From Cunninghamia lanceolata (lineage: Eukaryota > Streptophyta > Pinopsida > Cupressales > Cupressaceae), in contig BSBN01000047.1 of NCBI GenBank assembly GCA_027924645.1, positions 9,936,001 through 10,000,000 of the forward strand: a stretch of 64,000 bases of DNA, read 5' to 3'. Under the pieces are notes generated by a model, which saw only the letters and a list, made by a program, of their open reading frames with translations, was not told where the DNA came from and ran no database searches. Positions 11,101-23,056 of the stretch are shown here, piece after piece. Positions within the stretch are counted from its first letter, which is position 1. The number at the start of each line of letters is the position of its first letter. A program made the translations under genes and the position numbers.

Positions 11101-13395
11101 TCAGATGAAGAAGGGGAAGGCTTGTTCGAGAACTTTCGAAACTTTGTAATGAAACATGTGAAGCAAGGTGTAGAATTGGGGAGTCATGCATCTGTTCACG
11201 ATCTATTGTTGCCGAATTGGTGCAGGATACATAATGCATTTCATTCTGAGTTCTCCTGCTCCATGTGTGTGGTAGCGTTGGAACAAGTCAGGAAAAGGAT
11301 TCCAGAGGCTATGGGGTTGGAAATTCCAAGTATGATGAAATTAAAAGAACCTGTTCGGAATACTGCCTCTACAGATGAAGCGAGCACCTCAGCATCAGCG
11401 ACGGAACATATCCCGATTGAATCTGCCAAAACAAATCAAGACATTGAAGTGTCAAATCCAGGAGATAATCAAGTATGGACTTTAAGATTTGATGGATCAA
11501 AATCTAGACAAGGATCCGGAGCTGGCTTTGAACTGATTAGTCTAATGGGGGAAGCTTACTTGTCAGCTTTAAGATTACAGTTTCTGTGTACCAATAATGT
11601 TACTGAGTATGAAGCCTTAATACACGAATTACTCCTGGCCATAAAGAAGAAAGTTAAGATTTTGCATGTGTTCGGTGATTCAGAAATAGTTGTCAGACAG
11701 GTCAGGAAGCAATATGTGTGCCATGACAAGAGGTTGAAGAAATACAGAAACCGGGTATGGGATTTGATTGAGGACTTCGATGCATTTAACATCAAGTCAA
11801 TTTACAGGTCTACAAATCAAGTAGCTAATGCATTAGCACAAGCCGCAAGTTCTCTTGAGCCATTGGCTATGGAGGGGTTAAAGAAGTTCACCGTGGAATT
11901 GACATCAGTTCCATCAGTACCGGATAATATCACAAACTTTCAAGTGTTTGATGATGACAAACACATACTAGACTTCTTAACTAATTCAGGTATTTTCACT
12001 ACCCAGGTCATCGATGAGAGTGAAGTTGAAGCTGAGTTTGATCCGGATGGGATCATGAATCTGAAGGACAATACCATCCCAAAGGGTATGATTGAGTTAG
12101 AGAGACTCTTCGATTCAGATAAGTTGGGCACTCCTCTCCACAACAATGAAGACGGGAATCAATGTGAAGCAGTTAATCTGGGGACAGACGAAGAGGTAAA
12201 AAATGTCTTTATAGGAAAAGTTTGCACACCAGAAGAAAGGGAGAATATCCTCAATAGCATGAGAGAATTTCATGATGTTATCACTTGGGGATATGATGAT
12301 TTGAAGACATATGACACATCCATCATCACGCATACTATCCCTCTCAAGCCAGGGAGCAGACCATTCCGACAGAGGCAGAGGCCGGTCAATCCTTTATTGG
12401 AACCACTTATTTATCAAGAAGTGAAGAAGCTGCTACAGGCAAGGATAATATTTCCAATAAGGCACTCGACGTGGGTCGCCAATTTGGTTCCTGTCAGAAA
12501 AAAGAATGGAGAGATAAGGCTGTGTGTTGATTTCAGGAATCTGAATAGGGCATCAGAAAAAGATAATTATCCTTTGCCTTCATTGGATGAGGTGCTCCAA
12601 ATTGTAAATGGTTCGCAGATGATGTCTTTTCTGGATGGATACTCAGGATATGACCAGGTCATGGTGGAAGAAGAGGACAGGTTGAAGACTACTTTCACTA
12701 CCAAATGGGGTACATACGCATACAGAAGGATGCCTTTCGGCTTAATCAACGCAGGAGCCACTTTCCAGAGAGCTATGGACATTGCTTTCAGAGATATCAT
12801 TGGAAAATGCATTATCATCTATATGGATGACCTTACGGTATTCTCAAAAGTCAGAGCAGATCATGTGGAACATTTAAGGAAAGTTTTTGAGTCTTGCAGA
12901 ACATATGGAATTTCCTTAAATCCAAAAAAGTGTATCTTCGGGGTAACCGAAGGAAAGCTCCTGGGCCACGTAATATCAGAACACGGCATCTCTATCGATT
13001 CGGATAGGGTAGAGGCCATTAAAAGAGTCAGTATGCCTGCCAGCAAGAAGGAGTTGAAGTCTTTCTTTGGCAAGATTAACTTTGTCAGCAAATTTATTAC
13101 CGGATTTGCGGAAATTGTTAAGCCATTAAATGATATGTTGAAGAAGGACGCGAAAGTTGAATGGACGCCTCAAGCAAAGAGAGCATTCGAAGAAATCAAG
13201 CAGGCAATTGCTAGGGCTCCTGTTCTCATTAGTCCAAACTATTTGAAGCCATTTTATTTGTATTCTTTTGCATCAGATCACACCTGTGCAGGGATTTTGA
13301 CTCAGAGGACAGATGATAAAGATGAACACCCTGTCGCGTTTATGAGTGCCCCTTTTAAGGATGCTGAGCTGAGATACCCGGCAGTGGAGAAATAG
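8134..13395 (+). pseudogene. H polyprotein, part 1: Gag, protease, archaeal-type RNase H, reverse transcriptase
   Basis: The frame starts at ATG 8134, has a TAA at 8371-8373, then is open from 8386 to a TAG at 13393-13395. Residues below are counted from 8386. A retrotransposon Gag domain covers about 30-195, and a CX2HX4HX4C knuckle starts at 380. The aspartic protease motif DSGAS is at 746-750. A second, similar CX2HX3HX4C motif is near 946. An archaeal-type RNase H covers about 1030-1165 (FDG at 1035-1037, TEYEA, GDSE at 1097-1100). RT spans about 1320-1560, with YMDD at 1479-1482. The final RNase H Asp position reads ANALA where families usually have AD, so it may be impaired. The second RNase H begins at about 1610. 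Finding RNase H before RT is known from a group of plant Tat elements. This copy is disrupted but young. Confidence 0.92.
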
Positions 13396-14925
13396 GCCTA
13401 TGCTTTAGTAAAGGCTATCAAGAAATTTTGACATTATATTTTGCGGAGCAGAGTGTATGCTATAGTTCCGGATGCCGCAGTTAAGACTTTACTGATGCAG
13501 AATGAATTGGGTGAACGAAGAGGCAAGTGGGTCGCCACTATCCAAGAATACGACATCGAAATTCAACCAATGAAGCTGGTTAGAGGACAAGCACTAACCC
13601 AGACTATAGCAGTCGAAGGACCTGGATTAGTTCAACAGGCTTATGTACTGGAAGCAGTATCACCAGATGAGTGGTACGATGATATTGTCTATTACCTATT
13701 ATCTCAGAAATGTCTGGATCATATGACCCCAACGCAGAGAAGAGCACTGAGATACAGAAGCAAACGCTTTATGTTGCAAGGATCAGTTTTATTCAGACAA
13801 AATCATGAAGGTATCTACCTAAGGTGTGTTGGTAGGAGCGAAGCCAAGAGTATTATGGAACAGTTTCACGACAAGTTTGGAACTTGCCATGGTGGTGAGC
13901 TGGCGACGGTGAATCAGATACTAAGGGCAGGCTACTATTGGCTGAAATTGTTTCAAGATGTTCATCAGCACATCAGAACTTGCCATATTTGTCAGATAGC
14001 AGCTTCAAGAGAGCGAAACCCAGCTATGCCTTTGCAGCTGGTTGTCGAATTCAGGCCTTTTGCCAAGTGGGGATTAGATTTTATTGGCATGATAAACCCA
14101 CCATCTTCTGCACAACATAGATATATCCTAACTGTGACAGACTACTGTACTAGATGGACAGAAGCCCATGCTTTGAAGTTCTGTACTTCTGAAGTAGTGA
14201 TCAAATTTCTAGAAGAAAACATAATTACTAGATTTGGCTGTCCCAGCGCCCTTGTATGCGATAATGGTCCTGCATTCTCCTCACTCAGGTTTTCTAATTG
14301 GGCCTTTGAATATGGCATAACCCTAAAATTTTCATCAAATTATTATCCACAGGGTAATGGCCTGGCTGAATACACAAACAAGAACTTTTTGAACGCAATC
14401 AAGAAATTACTGGATAAGAATCCGAGAGACTGGCATACACAGCTAAAGTTCGCTCTTTGGGCAGACAGGACCAGAGTCAAGTCTTCTCTGGGTACTTCTC
14501 CATATCACCTGGTTTATGGGAAGGATCCTATTTTCCCAATACAGTTAAGGATTCCAACCTTGCAGTTCATGCAAGAATATTTAGACGAAGACGAACGAGT
14601 ACAAACAAGGTTATCACAGCTCCTGCATCTAGAAGAGAAACGAGACCTTGCCTTAGATAAGTTCATGAAGCATCAAGGAGTGGTCAAGCGTTGGTTTGAT
14701 CGCCAGGCGAGAGTGAAAGCCTTCAGAATTTCTGACTTGGTTTTATATTGGGACAAGGCACATGAACGGCGAGGTGATCATGACAAGTTTGATTATCTCT
14801 GGAAGGGTCCATACCAGATTGCAGAGATTCTGGGAGAAAACGCTTTCAAATTGAAGACTTTGACCGGAGAAGATGTTCCACTGCCTGTCAATGGGCAGTT
14901 CCTGAAGCACTATTTCCAGCCATGA
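13396..14925 (+). pseudogene. H polyprotein, part 2: RNase H remnant and integrase
   Basis: This continues the same frame as part 1 after the TAG at 13393. A TGA at 13429-13431 (probably from CGA) interrupts the RNase H, and the frame is open from 13432 to 14925. The Ty3-type RNase H has lost its usual first catalytic Asp: the segment reads SFASD where TDASD is normal. Integrase follows, with an HHCC zinc region (HDKFGTCH, then CHIC). The catalytic triad is intact: Asp at codon 14077-14079, Asp at 14260-14262 and Glu at 14368-14370, giving D,D(35)E spacing. A C-terminal GPY-like module (KGPYQIAEIL) precedes the stop. No chromodomain is present, consistent with a non-chromovirus gypsy lineage. 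Confidence 0.9.
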
Positions 14926-17360
14926 GTTCCTCGAGGGGCTGGTCTGTACATAGTTAGATAGGATTTTCTTTCTGTTGTTTGGTTTTCTTAGGGTAGATTT
15001 GCTCATCTTGATGTCATTTGACTCAGGAATTTCTTGCTTTCTAGTTTAGTTTGGTTGTTTTGCTTTGGTTTTGGAGTAGTTGTTTTGACAGGTCTTAGTT
15101 CTGGATTTGGGGGTGTGTATCTAAAAAACATTTGGTATGTTAGTTCATTTCCTAAACATTTATTCACGAAATTCTTAGGATTATTGGATCATTGTTTTCA
15201 ATTGTTGAATGAACGCAAGTTCTGGACTTGACTGGGACACTAATCATATATTGTGTCTTGACACTGCTATCTTCTGAATATAATATGCTAAAATACGAGA
15301 TTGTATTGTGGGTTCTTATTTGTTCCTTGGAGAAACTTAAGTCATGATTGATGGATTTCCCGTGGATTTCATCGCTAGTGTCAAAAAGTAGAACTATTTG
15401 ATCCTAGGAGATGAGTCATTTGTTCGGTATTGACTGAAGTATTTTGAGGTTTTTATATCCTACACATCTTAATGATCCCGAAGTTGCTAGGAAAGTCTTT
15501 GTAAGCCTGGATCAAGCGAACATCTCAAGGTAATTCATGTTTCCATTTCACTCCATAATAAGCATCCCGCATACTTCCATCCATCATTTCGCTTTCTGTC
15601 CATTTCATTTCAAAGTAGTTTCATCCACATTGCATTTTTTCAATTCAATAATGAATTCGAGTTTGATGTCTGAATCATCTATATGGTCCTATTGTTCATT
15701 GCCCACTCCAGAAGGATGAATTGAAGTCCTTATGAATCATTTGGAGTTGTCTATGTCAATATCTTTTCAAATGTCCATCATTTTCCATTATCCACCCATT
15801 ATATGTTCACCTTGCCTTTGTTACTATGCAAAGTCTCAAAGCATGTAACTATTCATACCTTCCGCCATCCATCTTGCCTCCGCCTTCCTATCATATTATT
15901 ATACCCTTTCCACCCATCGCCTAATCATGATTGATGAATGTGAGTATCGTCTAAGCAGGAAGCTTGCAATTCCTTCCGTCCATTCCCCCATATTTCATAG
16001 AATAAACATTTGGATGCTTCACACCCGTTGAGCAAAGAAATTCCTAAAAATTTGAAGATCTTTACATTACCTTGGTATAAATGCCAAAATCCTAAGCAAG
16101 GTATGTTCCAAAGCTATAACTTTGAAAGAAATGCTTGCAGAATGAAGCTCTGGGTACTTGAAGCTGAGTCTAAGAGGCTTCCGCATCCAATAATCCGCTC
16201 ATCCCCCATTCCAAATTACCTCATCCTGCAAAGTACAATCAAAATAAGAAAATTCCAAGTTCTTGTGGGACACGAAGTTACTATTTCATTTATCATCCAT
16301 TCCCGTTCCCCATTATATTCCTTTCCACTTGCAAGCTTCAAAGTTTAGGTTGATATGAACAAACGTTGATTATGGTTTCATTATATATCATCCGTTTTCA
16401 CTACCTTTCCGTCGTTCAACATATCCCACTACTTATTTGGTTTATGTTTGAACCTACTTTCATTTGCCTGCCTACTCATAATTCACTTCATAATCCGCCA
16501 TCATTCAATTCTGTTCCCTTCACCCTATCATGTTATGTTTCTTGCCAACATCAGTCAGTACAATGACTTGACATGGTTTTGAAAGGACCATCATGTTGTC
16601 CGTAGAATCAGACTCTGGAGCTCTGTCTATTCTTTACCTCGGTGAAAACCTGGCAAACAGGCGCCGTGTGTAATGATGATGATTCGAAAAAAAAAAAAAA
16701 AATGAAATAAAAAAAATAATAGTAAAGAGAAAAATTTCGTCCACTGGTGAAAACCTGGCAAACAGGCGCCATGGATAAGTATCATGATGAAAACCTGGCA
16801 AACAGGCGTCATGATAGAGACACACTGTCTCTTTATATTTTCACCTTCATTGCATTTTTCCATTACATTTGATATCACCTACTGGTCATTGCATGTTATC
16901 ATTCGCCTATTTCATCCGTGTATATATCCATCCATCCGCTTTCATGAATTTACCTAGCTTGAGACAGATGAACTTAGATGATCCTGGTTTCCAAGGGATG
17001 GGAATGAACCTAAGTGCTTGCACTTCAAACCTCAGATATGGATAGTCGCGCTGGCGATTGGTTCTGATTCTTTGATTGGGTAGTCGTGTTCATTTGATCT
17101 AGTGTGTGGGTATACATGGAAATGTTGACACTTGATGTTTGTTTATCTTTGGAACATCTACGGAACTGTCGTAATCGGAAATCTATCTTAATCACAATCA
17201 GAGATATGGTGTCTTGATCCAATTTATGATTCCTTTCCTTTTTAAGTTCATTTTTTTTGCCTAGTTTATGATTGAGGATGGTGATTTAATGTTCTTCGAG
17301 TGGGTTTTGAATCCTTGTTTTTAAAATGTTCAGAAACATTCCTCTCGTGGAGTCGCCAGA
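14926..17360 (+). other. H 3' non-coding region between pol and 3' LTR
   Basis: There are 2.4 kb without a supported gene. About 15530-16560 is pyrimidine-rich, with many CATTTC, CCATC and TTCC words. An A-rich run lies at 16686-16720. The last bases before the 3' LTR (GTGGAGTCGCCAGA) are not an obvious polypurine tract. Short frames here (for example 15034-15231, 16010-16348) have no domain resemblance. Confidence 0.6.
16641..16810 (+). repeat. Three copies of a 25-bp motif in the H 3' region
   Basis: Near-identical 25-bp units (G(G/A)TGAAAACCTGG...AGGCG(C/T)C) occur at 16641-16665, 16746-16770 and 16786-16810. Two end in the palindrome GGCGCC and one has GGCGTC, again a CpG-type change. 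Similar 'GAAAACC...CAGGCGC' words occur, from memory, in other plant gypsy elements. Function unknown. Confidence 0.7.
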
Positions 17361-17561
17361 TGTTGTGACCAAATCACACATCACCCCATCAGACTGGGGA
17401 CCCCCTCTTTTCAGCGTGGATATTCCGGGGCAATGATGACAATAGGAAGGAGATGATCGTTTGGATGGTTTTGAATGCTTTATCACGTCAATCAGGTTGC
17501 TGGGGCCATTAGGGAGATGAACGCCTTTCAGAAGACTTTCAGAGGGCACCAAGTGTAATCT

Positions 17562-19312
17562 GGCGCCTAGTGGATGGAGTGCCTTGGTGTGTATCTAAGA
17601 GTTAGAATGCGCCCTACTCTTGATTAGCGCCTTGGAGGTAGTAAAGAGTTTTAGTGCCTATCATTGAGCACCTAGTAGAGGAAGATGAAAGGAACTAGTT
17701 TAAGCGCCTTGAGTTCTTGCGAAGTCATCTGCTTGAAAGTCCAATATGGGCGCCTTGTAAAGGAGACTTCAAATTGCTCTTTCCCCTGCTATGATCAAGT
17801 GTTTAGCGCCTTGATAGGTTGATGAAATGCACTAGAGATAAGGTTGGTGCGCCTAGATCTATTTGGGCGCCCAGTTGAAGAGTCTGAGTGTATTTTGGCG
17901 CCCAATTTTAGTGCCTAGTAGTCTTTTAGCACCTGGGTTGAATGGTTGAAGTAGTTTAGGCGCCTAGCAAAAGTTTGAATACATTTTTAGCGCCCTGAAG
18001 TCCAATTGCGCCTAGGAGAATAACTATCTGCAGAGGAGTTTGAGCACTATCTTGGAGGAATTGAAGCGCCTTATATGATAGATGAGCGCCCTTTGATGGA
18101 AGTTGATAAGAATAGCACCTTAAAATTAATGCTAGAGGTGAGTAAGGTGCGCCTTGGTGAATACCTCCCAGGATCAGATGAGAGTGCGCCTGGACTGAAG
18201 AGATGGAGCGCCTTCACACCAAAGGAAGAGTTGGAGCGACTTAGCAGAAGGTGAAGGGTTGTTTATGCGCCCTGGGAAGATTAGCGCCTTAAAGAGAAAA
18301 TATCAACATTGGCGCCTAGGTCTCTAATGAGGGAGTAATGAAACTGTGAATGAACGCCCAAATGAAGATGCTGCGCCTTGAAGGTCATAAATTTGAAGTT
18401 TGGCACCCAACTATGGATGTATGCCTCCAGATAGGAACTGGCGCCTTTGGATTTAGGTTGGAGTGCCTAGTTGGAAAGTTTCTTTGTTGTTTACGTCTTT
18501 TATGCCTTTGTTGGTGAATGACTCAATGAGAAATGTGCGCCTAGGTCATATTTTAGCGCCCAAACTCAGAGATCAGATGAGTCTAGATGATAAGTGCGCC
18601 TAGAGTTATAAGTGGAAGCTGTGCGCCTAGGAGACTTGGAGTAATGAGATTAAAGTCCCCTCAATGAGTGCCCAGTGGAGGTAGATAGTGCTTTAGCGCC
18701 TAAGACTACAGAGGATGAGCGCCTAAACAAGAGATGAGCGCCTTGAGGGATTTAAGTGCTTGAGGAGTATCTGAAGTTGATTTGAAATGCGCCTTGCATA
18801 TAGGAGGATGAAGATCATGAAGATATGCGCCTTAGTTGAACGCCTTAGCTACATTAATGACTTGAAGCGCCTAAAGGAAAAATAGAAGTGTTAGCACCTA
18901 AGAGTATCATGAGTGTTTAGGCGCCCTTTAAAGGTGTTTGAAGTGCTTTTATGCGCCTAGATGGAGGAATTGCACCCTAGTAACATGAAGCCTGTGAAGG
19001 AAAATGTGCGCCTTGAAGATGAGCACCTAGACAAGAGGTTCTAGCGCCTACATATGATTACCTTAAGTGTGGAATGGGCGCCTTCACAGGGAGAAGATTG
19101 AACTTTAACATGATTGTGTGCCTAGGAGGTCCTGAGGTTGTTTAAGCGCTTTAAGGTAAGTCAATGCTTTGAAGTCCATTATATGCGCCATTGATGAGTT
19201 TGAAGTGAGCCTTGGAGGTAGAGTTGCGCCTTCCTTTGTAATATGCGCCTTGTAGAAGCCACTCAAGTTTGTTAGGCGCGAAATCAGGGAACTCCCATTT
19301 ATTTTGGCGCCC
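17562..19312 (+). repeat. GCGCC motif array in H 3' LTR
   Basis: This is the second copy of the dispersed GCGCC array. Several motifs that are GCACC in the 5' LTR are GCGCC here (about 17749, 17899, 18921, 18954), and others show the reverse (GAGCACC near 19023, GTGTGCC near 19117). Both copies are therefore decaying from a GCGCC-rich ancestor. Confidence 0.8.
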
Positions 19313-19405
19313 AAAAAGGAGAAATTTAAATTTTAAAAATTGCAAATATTTAATGTTAAACTAGGCCGACCCAACCAGCTGACCTCATTTAATGAGGGAA
19401 ATTAT

Positions 19406-19415
19406 CTATTTAAGG
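19406..19415 (+). promoter_or_regulatory. TATA-like promoter upstream of LTR ORF, copy 2
   Basis: CTATTTAAGG and the following GAGCGCTC palindrome are unchanged from the 5' LTR copy at 3577-3595. Transcription from here would read the ORF at 19668 and the downstream poly(A)-like motifs. Confidence 0.45.
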
Positions 19416-19667
19416 AGAGCGCTCCTTTTCATTTTCATCCTTCACTTTGCAAATACAATAAAGGAGCAGTGAAATTCACAAAGGAGCAGCGAAATTCACA
19501 AAGGAGCAGCAATTTCATCTAAAGGAACAGAAAATTGCAAGGAAAAGGTTTATTTTTATAGGCAGATCTGAATTGAAAAGGCTAAGTTGCTTCTCAAGTT
19601 CTGCCATTTTTTGCATTAAATTCCAGAAAATAATATTTTCTAAGGCAGAAAGCTGAGTAAGAGATAG

Positions 19668-22600
19668 ATGGGAATGACGGTCAAGGAAAGGCAAGTACTC
19701 ATCAAGATGGATGCCAAGTCCAGCATGCCGGAGTCCAAGCTAGAAACGTAGTGGAAGGATGTCAGCGATACCAACATGGGACACGTCAACTTGGATGAAG
19801 TGAAAGACTTCTTGCTCGCGATCACTAGGAACGAAGATATCAAAGCCATCGCGAAGAGCGGGATTGTACAAGCAGCTTGCTTTCCACCTGCTTTGCCAAG
19901 CACCGAGCTCGTGTTGGAATGTGTTCAACACTATGACAAGGAGAAAAGACAAATCATAGCCAAGGATGGAACTGTTCTTGCTTACCTGCAGAGGGAGGCT
20001 ATCCAAGAGATCTTCAACATCCCGAAGGCGAAAGGAGTCTTCATATGCCCTACAACAGCTCAGAAGACGTTCGAAGGCAATACAAAGGTCTACATGCAAG
20101 AGATCGGGAAGAAGTGGATGAATGATTCATCTATGAAGATATACAATTCAAAAGACCCCAAGTATCACAAAGCTGACTTCAAGCGGGAGATAAGTTACTT
20201 GATCATGTTCTTGAATCGAGTAACAGGTAAGCCACAATCATCTACTTTCGAAGGATGGATGTATACTTATTTTGATCACATGTTTACAAAGAACAAGATG
20301 ATTGACTGGGCTGGCCTTATAAGCCACTGCCTAGATGAACAGTTGGAAAACTTTGATGAGACGAAGTCTTTCTTCATGACTTCATACCTTGTGTATATCT
20401 TGGCGAGAAATGTAGTCTACAAAGGACTAACAGCTAAGGGGCAAGTAGGTACAAAGCCGGGACAGATCCTTTCCTATCAGTGTTATCCTCAACTTCACCT
20501 AAAAAACATCAATCACTACAAAAGATTCAATGATGCCTTTGCTATGTTTATAGTGAGGAGGTTAAGAGGTGAGTTGCATCAGAGACTAACAGGTGCTGCT
20601 AGGAACTTCATCAAATAGTATGGAAGGTACTACATCCAGTATGATAAGTTCACCTACATTAGGATTCAAGGATTCACCTCATTTCCATATAGACTGCCTA
20701 GATATCCTTCAAACAGGATGGTATTGCTAGAGGTTTCTAGACAGTTGATTGAGTTTCATAAAATGTAGAAAGCAAGGAAGAAAGCAGGAGTTCAGTTTCC
20801 CCTTCAGTTAGGAAGGTACTATTCTTGTCCATCATTACAGGCAGCTGAACATTCAGAAGTTGAGCTTCAGGCTTATCATTTGCATCCACATGATTCGAGG
20901 AGAGAAAACTTTGATCCACATGGAGCTATCAAGCAGTCTTACTCTTCTTACAAACATAAAGAACAATTAGAAGATCATTGGGCTGATGCTATAGATGATG
21001 ACAACATCCGGATGCAAAAGTGTTCAAGGCTAAAATGGGACTTGATAAGGGCAACAAAGGTACTTAGAATTCCTGATCAGCTATAAGGTGATAGAGCTCT
21101 TCTTGGAGATGAGTATGACAAGATTCACAATTTGCCTTATGAAGTCAACTGGTCAGACAGAGAAAAGGTCGATGATGAAGGATTGATAAGACCTGTTATT
21201 GCTATCACTGAGGAGCAAATAAACATACAAGTACAAGCCTTGCTGGATGAAGGTAAGAAACTCACTTATATCAAGATGGGAGAAGTGGATCAGCAAGAAC
21301 AACATAAGGCACTTAGTAAGGATTCACGAAGCAGAGGAAGTGAGAAAGATTCAGGACAAGGAAAGAAAAGGAAACAGGTTGAGATCGTTCAAGGGGAATC
21401 CAGTAGAAAAAAGAAAAGGATTAGCATTGAGACTGCTTCGTCTAAATAGTTGGGTGGTATTCCACCAAATCCAGACTTGGTGATTCCTGTTGAGAATGTA
21501 GTTCCAGAAGTTCCAATGGAAGAAGTACCTTCTAGCCCACATGACACTGAAATCATTGATGAAGCTAACACTGAGGAGAAGGATGATGCTGAAGAGGAGT
21601 CATTGCCTGTACAAGGAAGACAATTACAGCAGCAACAAGATCTTTCATCCCTTCCAGAATGGTTACAAGAAAGAATTAAAGAGAATTATGAACTTGAAAG
21701 TTGTCCTCCTCTTCCAGTTGATGAGTTACTCTTGGATATGTCAAAGGAGAAACCGAAGAAGAAAGCAAACATCCTCTCGAAGATCACTAAGGATGAAACA
21801 GGAGTAAGAAAAGTGCATGTAGCAGTTCCTCGGCTTGAGAAGAACATAGAGGATGTCACACCTGATGATTATGACATCAATACAATCAATCTGGGTCCTT
21901 TGACTGGAATGCAAGTTGAAGAAGAGCTTCAGGATTCGATTGATAATGCTCGAGCCATCATAAGACAAGAAACAGAAGGCAGAATCAAGGCTGAGCAAAG
22001 ATGTCGTACCTTGGAGCAGTACATTCAACATTTAGTACATCCTATTCATTCGCAGGAAAGGGTTGCTGCCCCTCCATCTCTCCTTCCTCCTGAAACAGTT
22101 GGACACCTGGAAGAGTTGAAGTCTTCATCTCACAGATTGAAGGATTGGATGAAAAGATCAAAGGAGACTACATTCAGGTATTTGGGAGATATTATGCAAG
22201 TAAATGATAAGATTATTAGCCTAAAGGACAGGGTACTTGCATTAATGACAGCCTGTGTTGAATTCAAAGACTTCAAGGATCAACATCTACCACACCTAAA
22301 GAGCTTAATGGAAACATCACTGGATGATCTGTTACATGCTGAAGTTATTGAAGAAGGTAGAACATACAATTTTTCCTCATGGTATTTCAGTCTTCGCATC
22401 AAAGGACAATTGCTGGATAAGATTGAACTAGATATGTCAAGAATTAGAAGTGTGATTCAAAGGATTCAGGATGGAATACATGCTTCTTTGATGGAAATTT
22501 GCAATCCTTTTGGGGAGATGACCTTTGAGAATCTGAAAGAGCAAGTTCAAGTTTTCTATTTTTAGGAAAATGATATTACAGATGAGAGACTTGATAGTAT

Positions 22601-22811
22601 ATTCTCACTTGCTGTCCACCTTGGTGACAACAAAGCAAGAATAAATGATTGGGAAAGGACACTTGGCCTTTATTCAGTTGATGTGCTTGAAGCAGAAGGA
22701 ACCATTCAAAATTCGCCAAGTGTACCCATAGAAGAAGTCAAGCGAATAGTGTCCAAGTTCATTGAATGCCAAACTTCTAGTGAAGGATATTCACATGAGG
22801 ATTCTTCATGA
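19668..22811 (+). pseudogene. LTR-encoded large protein of element H, copy 2 (six stops)
   Basis: The length is the same as copy 1 (3,144 nt), with no net frameshift. In-frame stops lie at 19749, 20616, 20766, 21084, 21447 and 22563 (codons 28, 317, 367, 473, 594, 966). Copy 1 has a sense codon at every one of these: CAG at five and GAA at one. Conversely, copy 1's only stop (5801) is CAG here. LTRs are identical at insertion, so the frame was probably whole then. The longest open pieces are 19776-20618 and 21450-22565. Confidence 0.85.
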
Positions 22812-23043
22812 AATAATGATATATCATTCTCATCTTCTTGTGAGGCGTGCTTTTGTTCCTTTCTTTATGGCCGCCGTCATTTAATAAAGATAGCATCTTT
22901 TATTTAATATCGACAGTCTCCTGTATTTAATAAAGTTGACCTCTTTCATTTAATAAAGAGAAGTTTGTTATAACTACTTGTGATGTGGCTTGATCTGGTC
23001 CGCTGAACTCGCCGATCAATCTTGACCCTTCGTTCTTTTGAGG

Positions 23044-23056
23044 TCTATAAAAGAGC
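23044..23056 (+). promoter_or_regulatory. Main TATA box, H 3' LTR
   Basis: TCTATAAAAGAGC is identical to 7215-7227. From this position it would read outward into the D' LTR and beyond, so it could drive read-through transcription of downstream sequence. Confidence 0.5.

Noticed and set aside
15034..15231. Hydrophobic 65-codon frame after H pol, a possible envelope-like or membrane peptide
   Set aside because: It is short, T-rich by composition, lacks a signal-to-cleavage pattern and has no second transmembrane or coiled-coil region. There is no support for an envelope gene.
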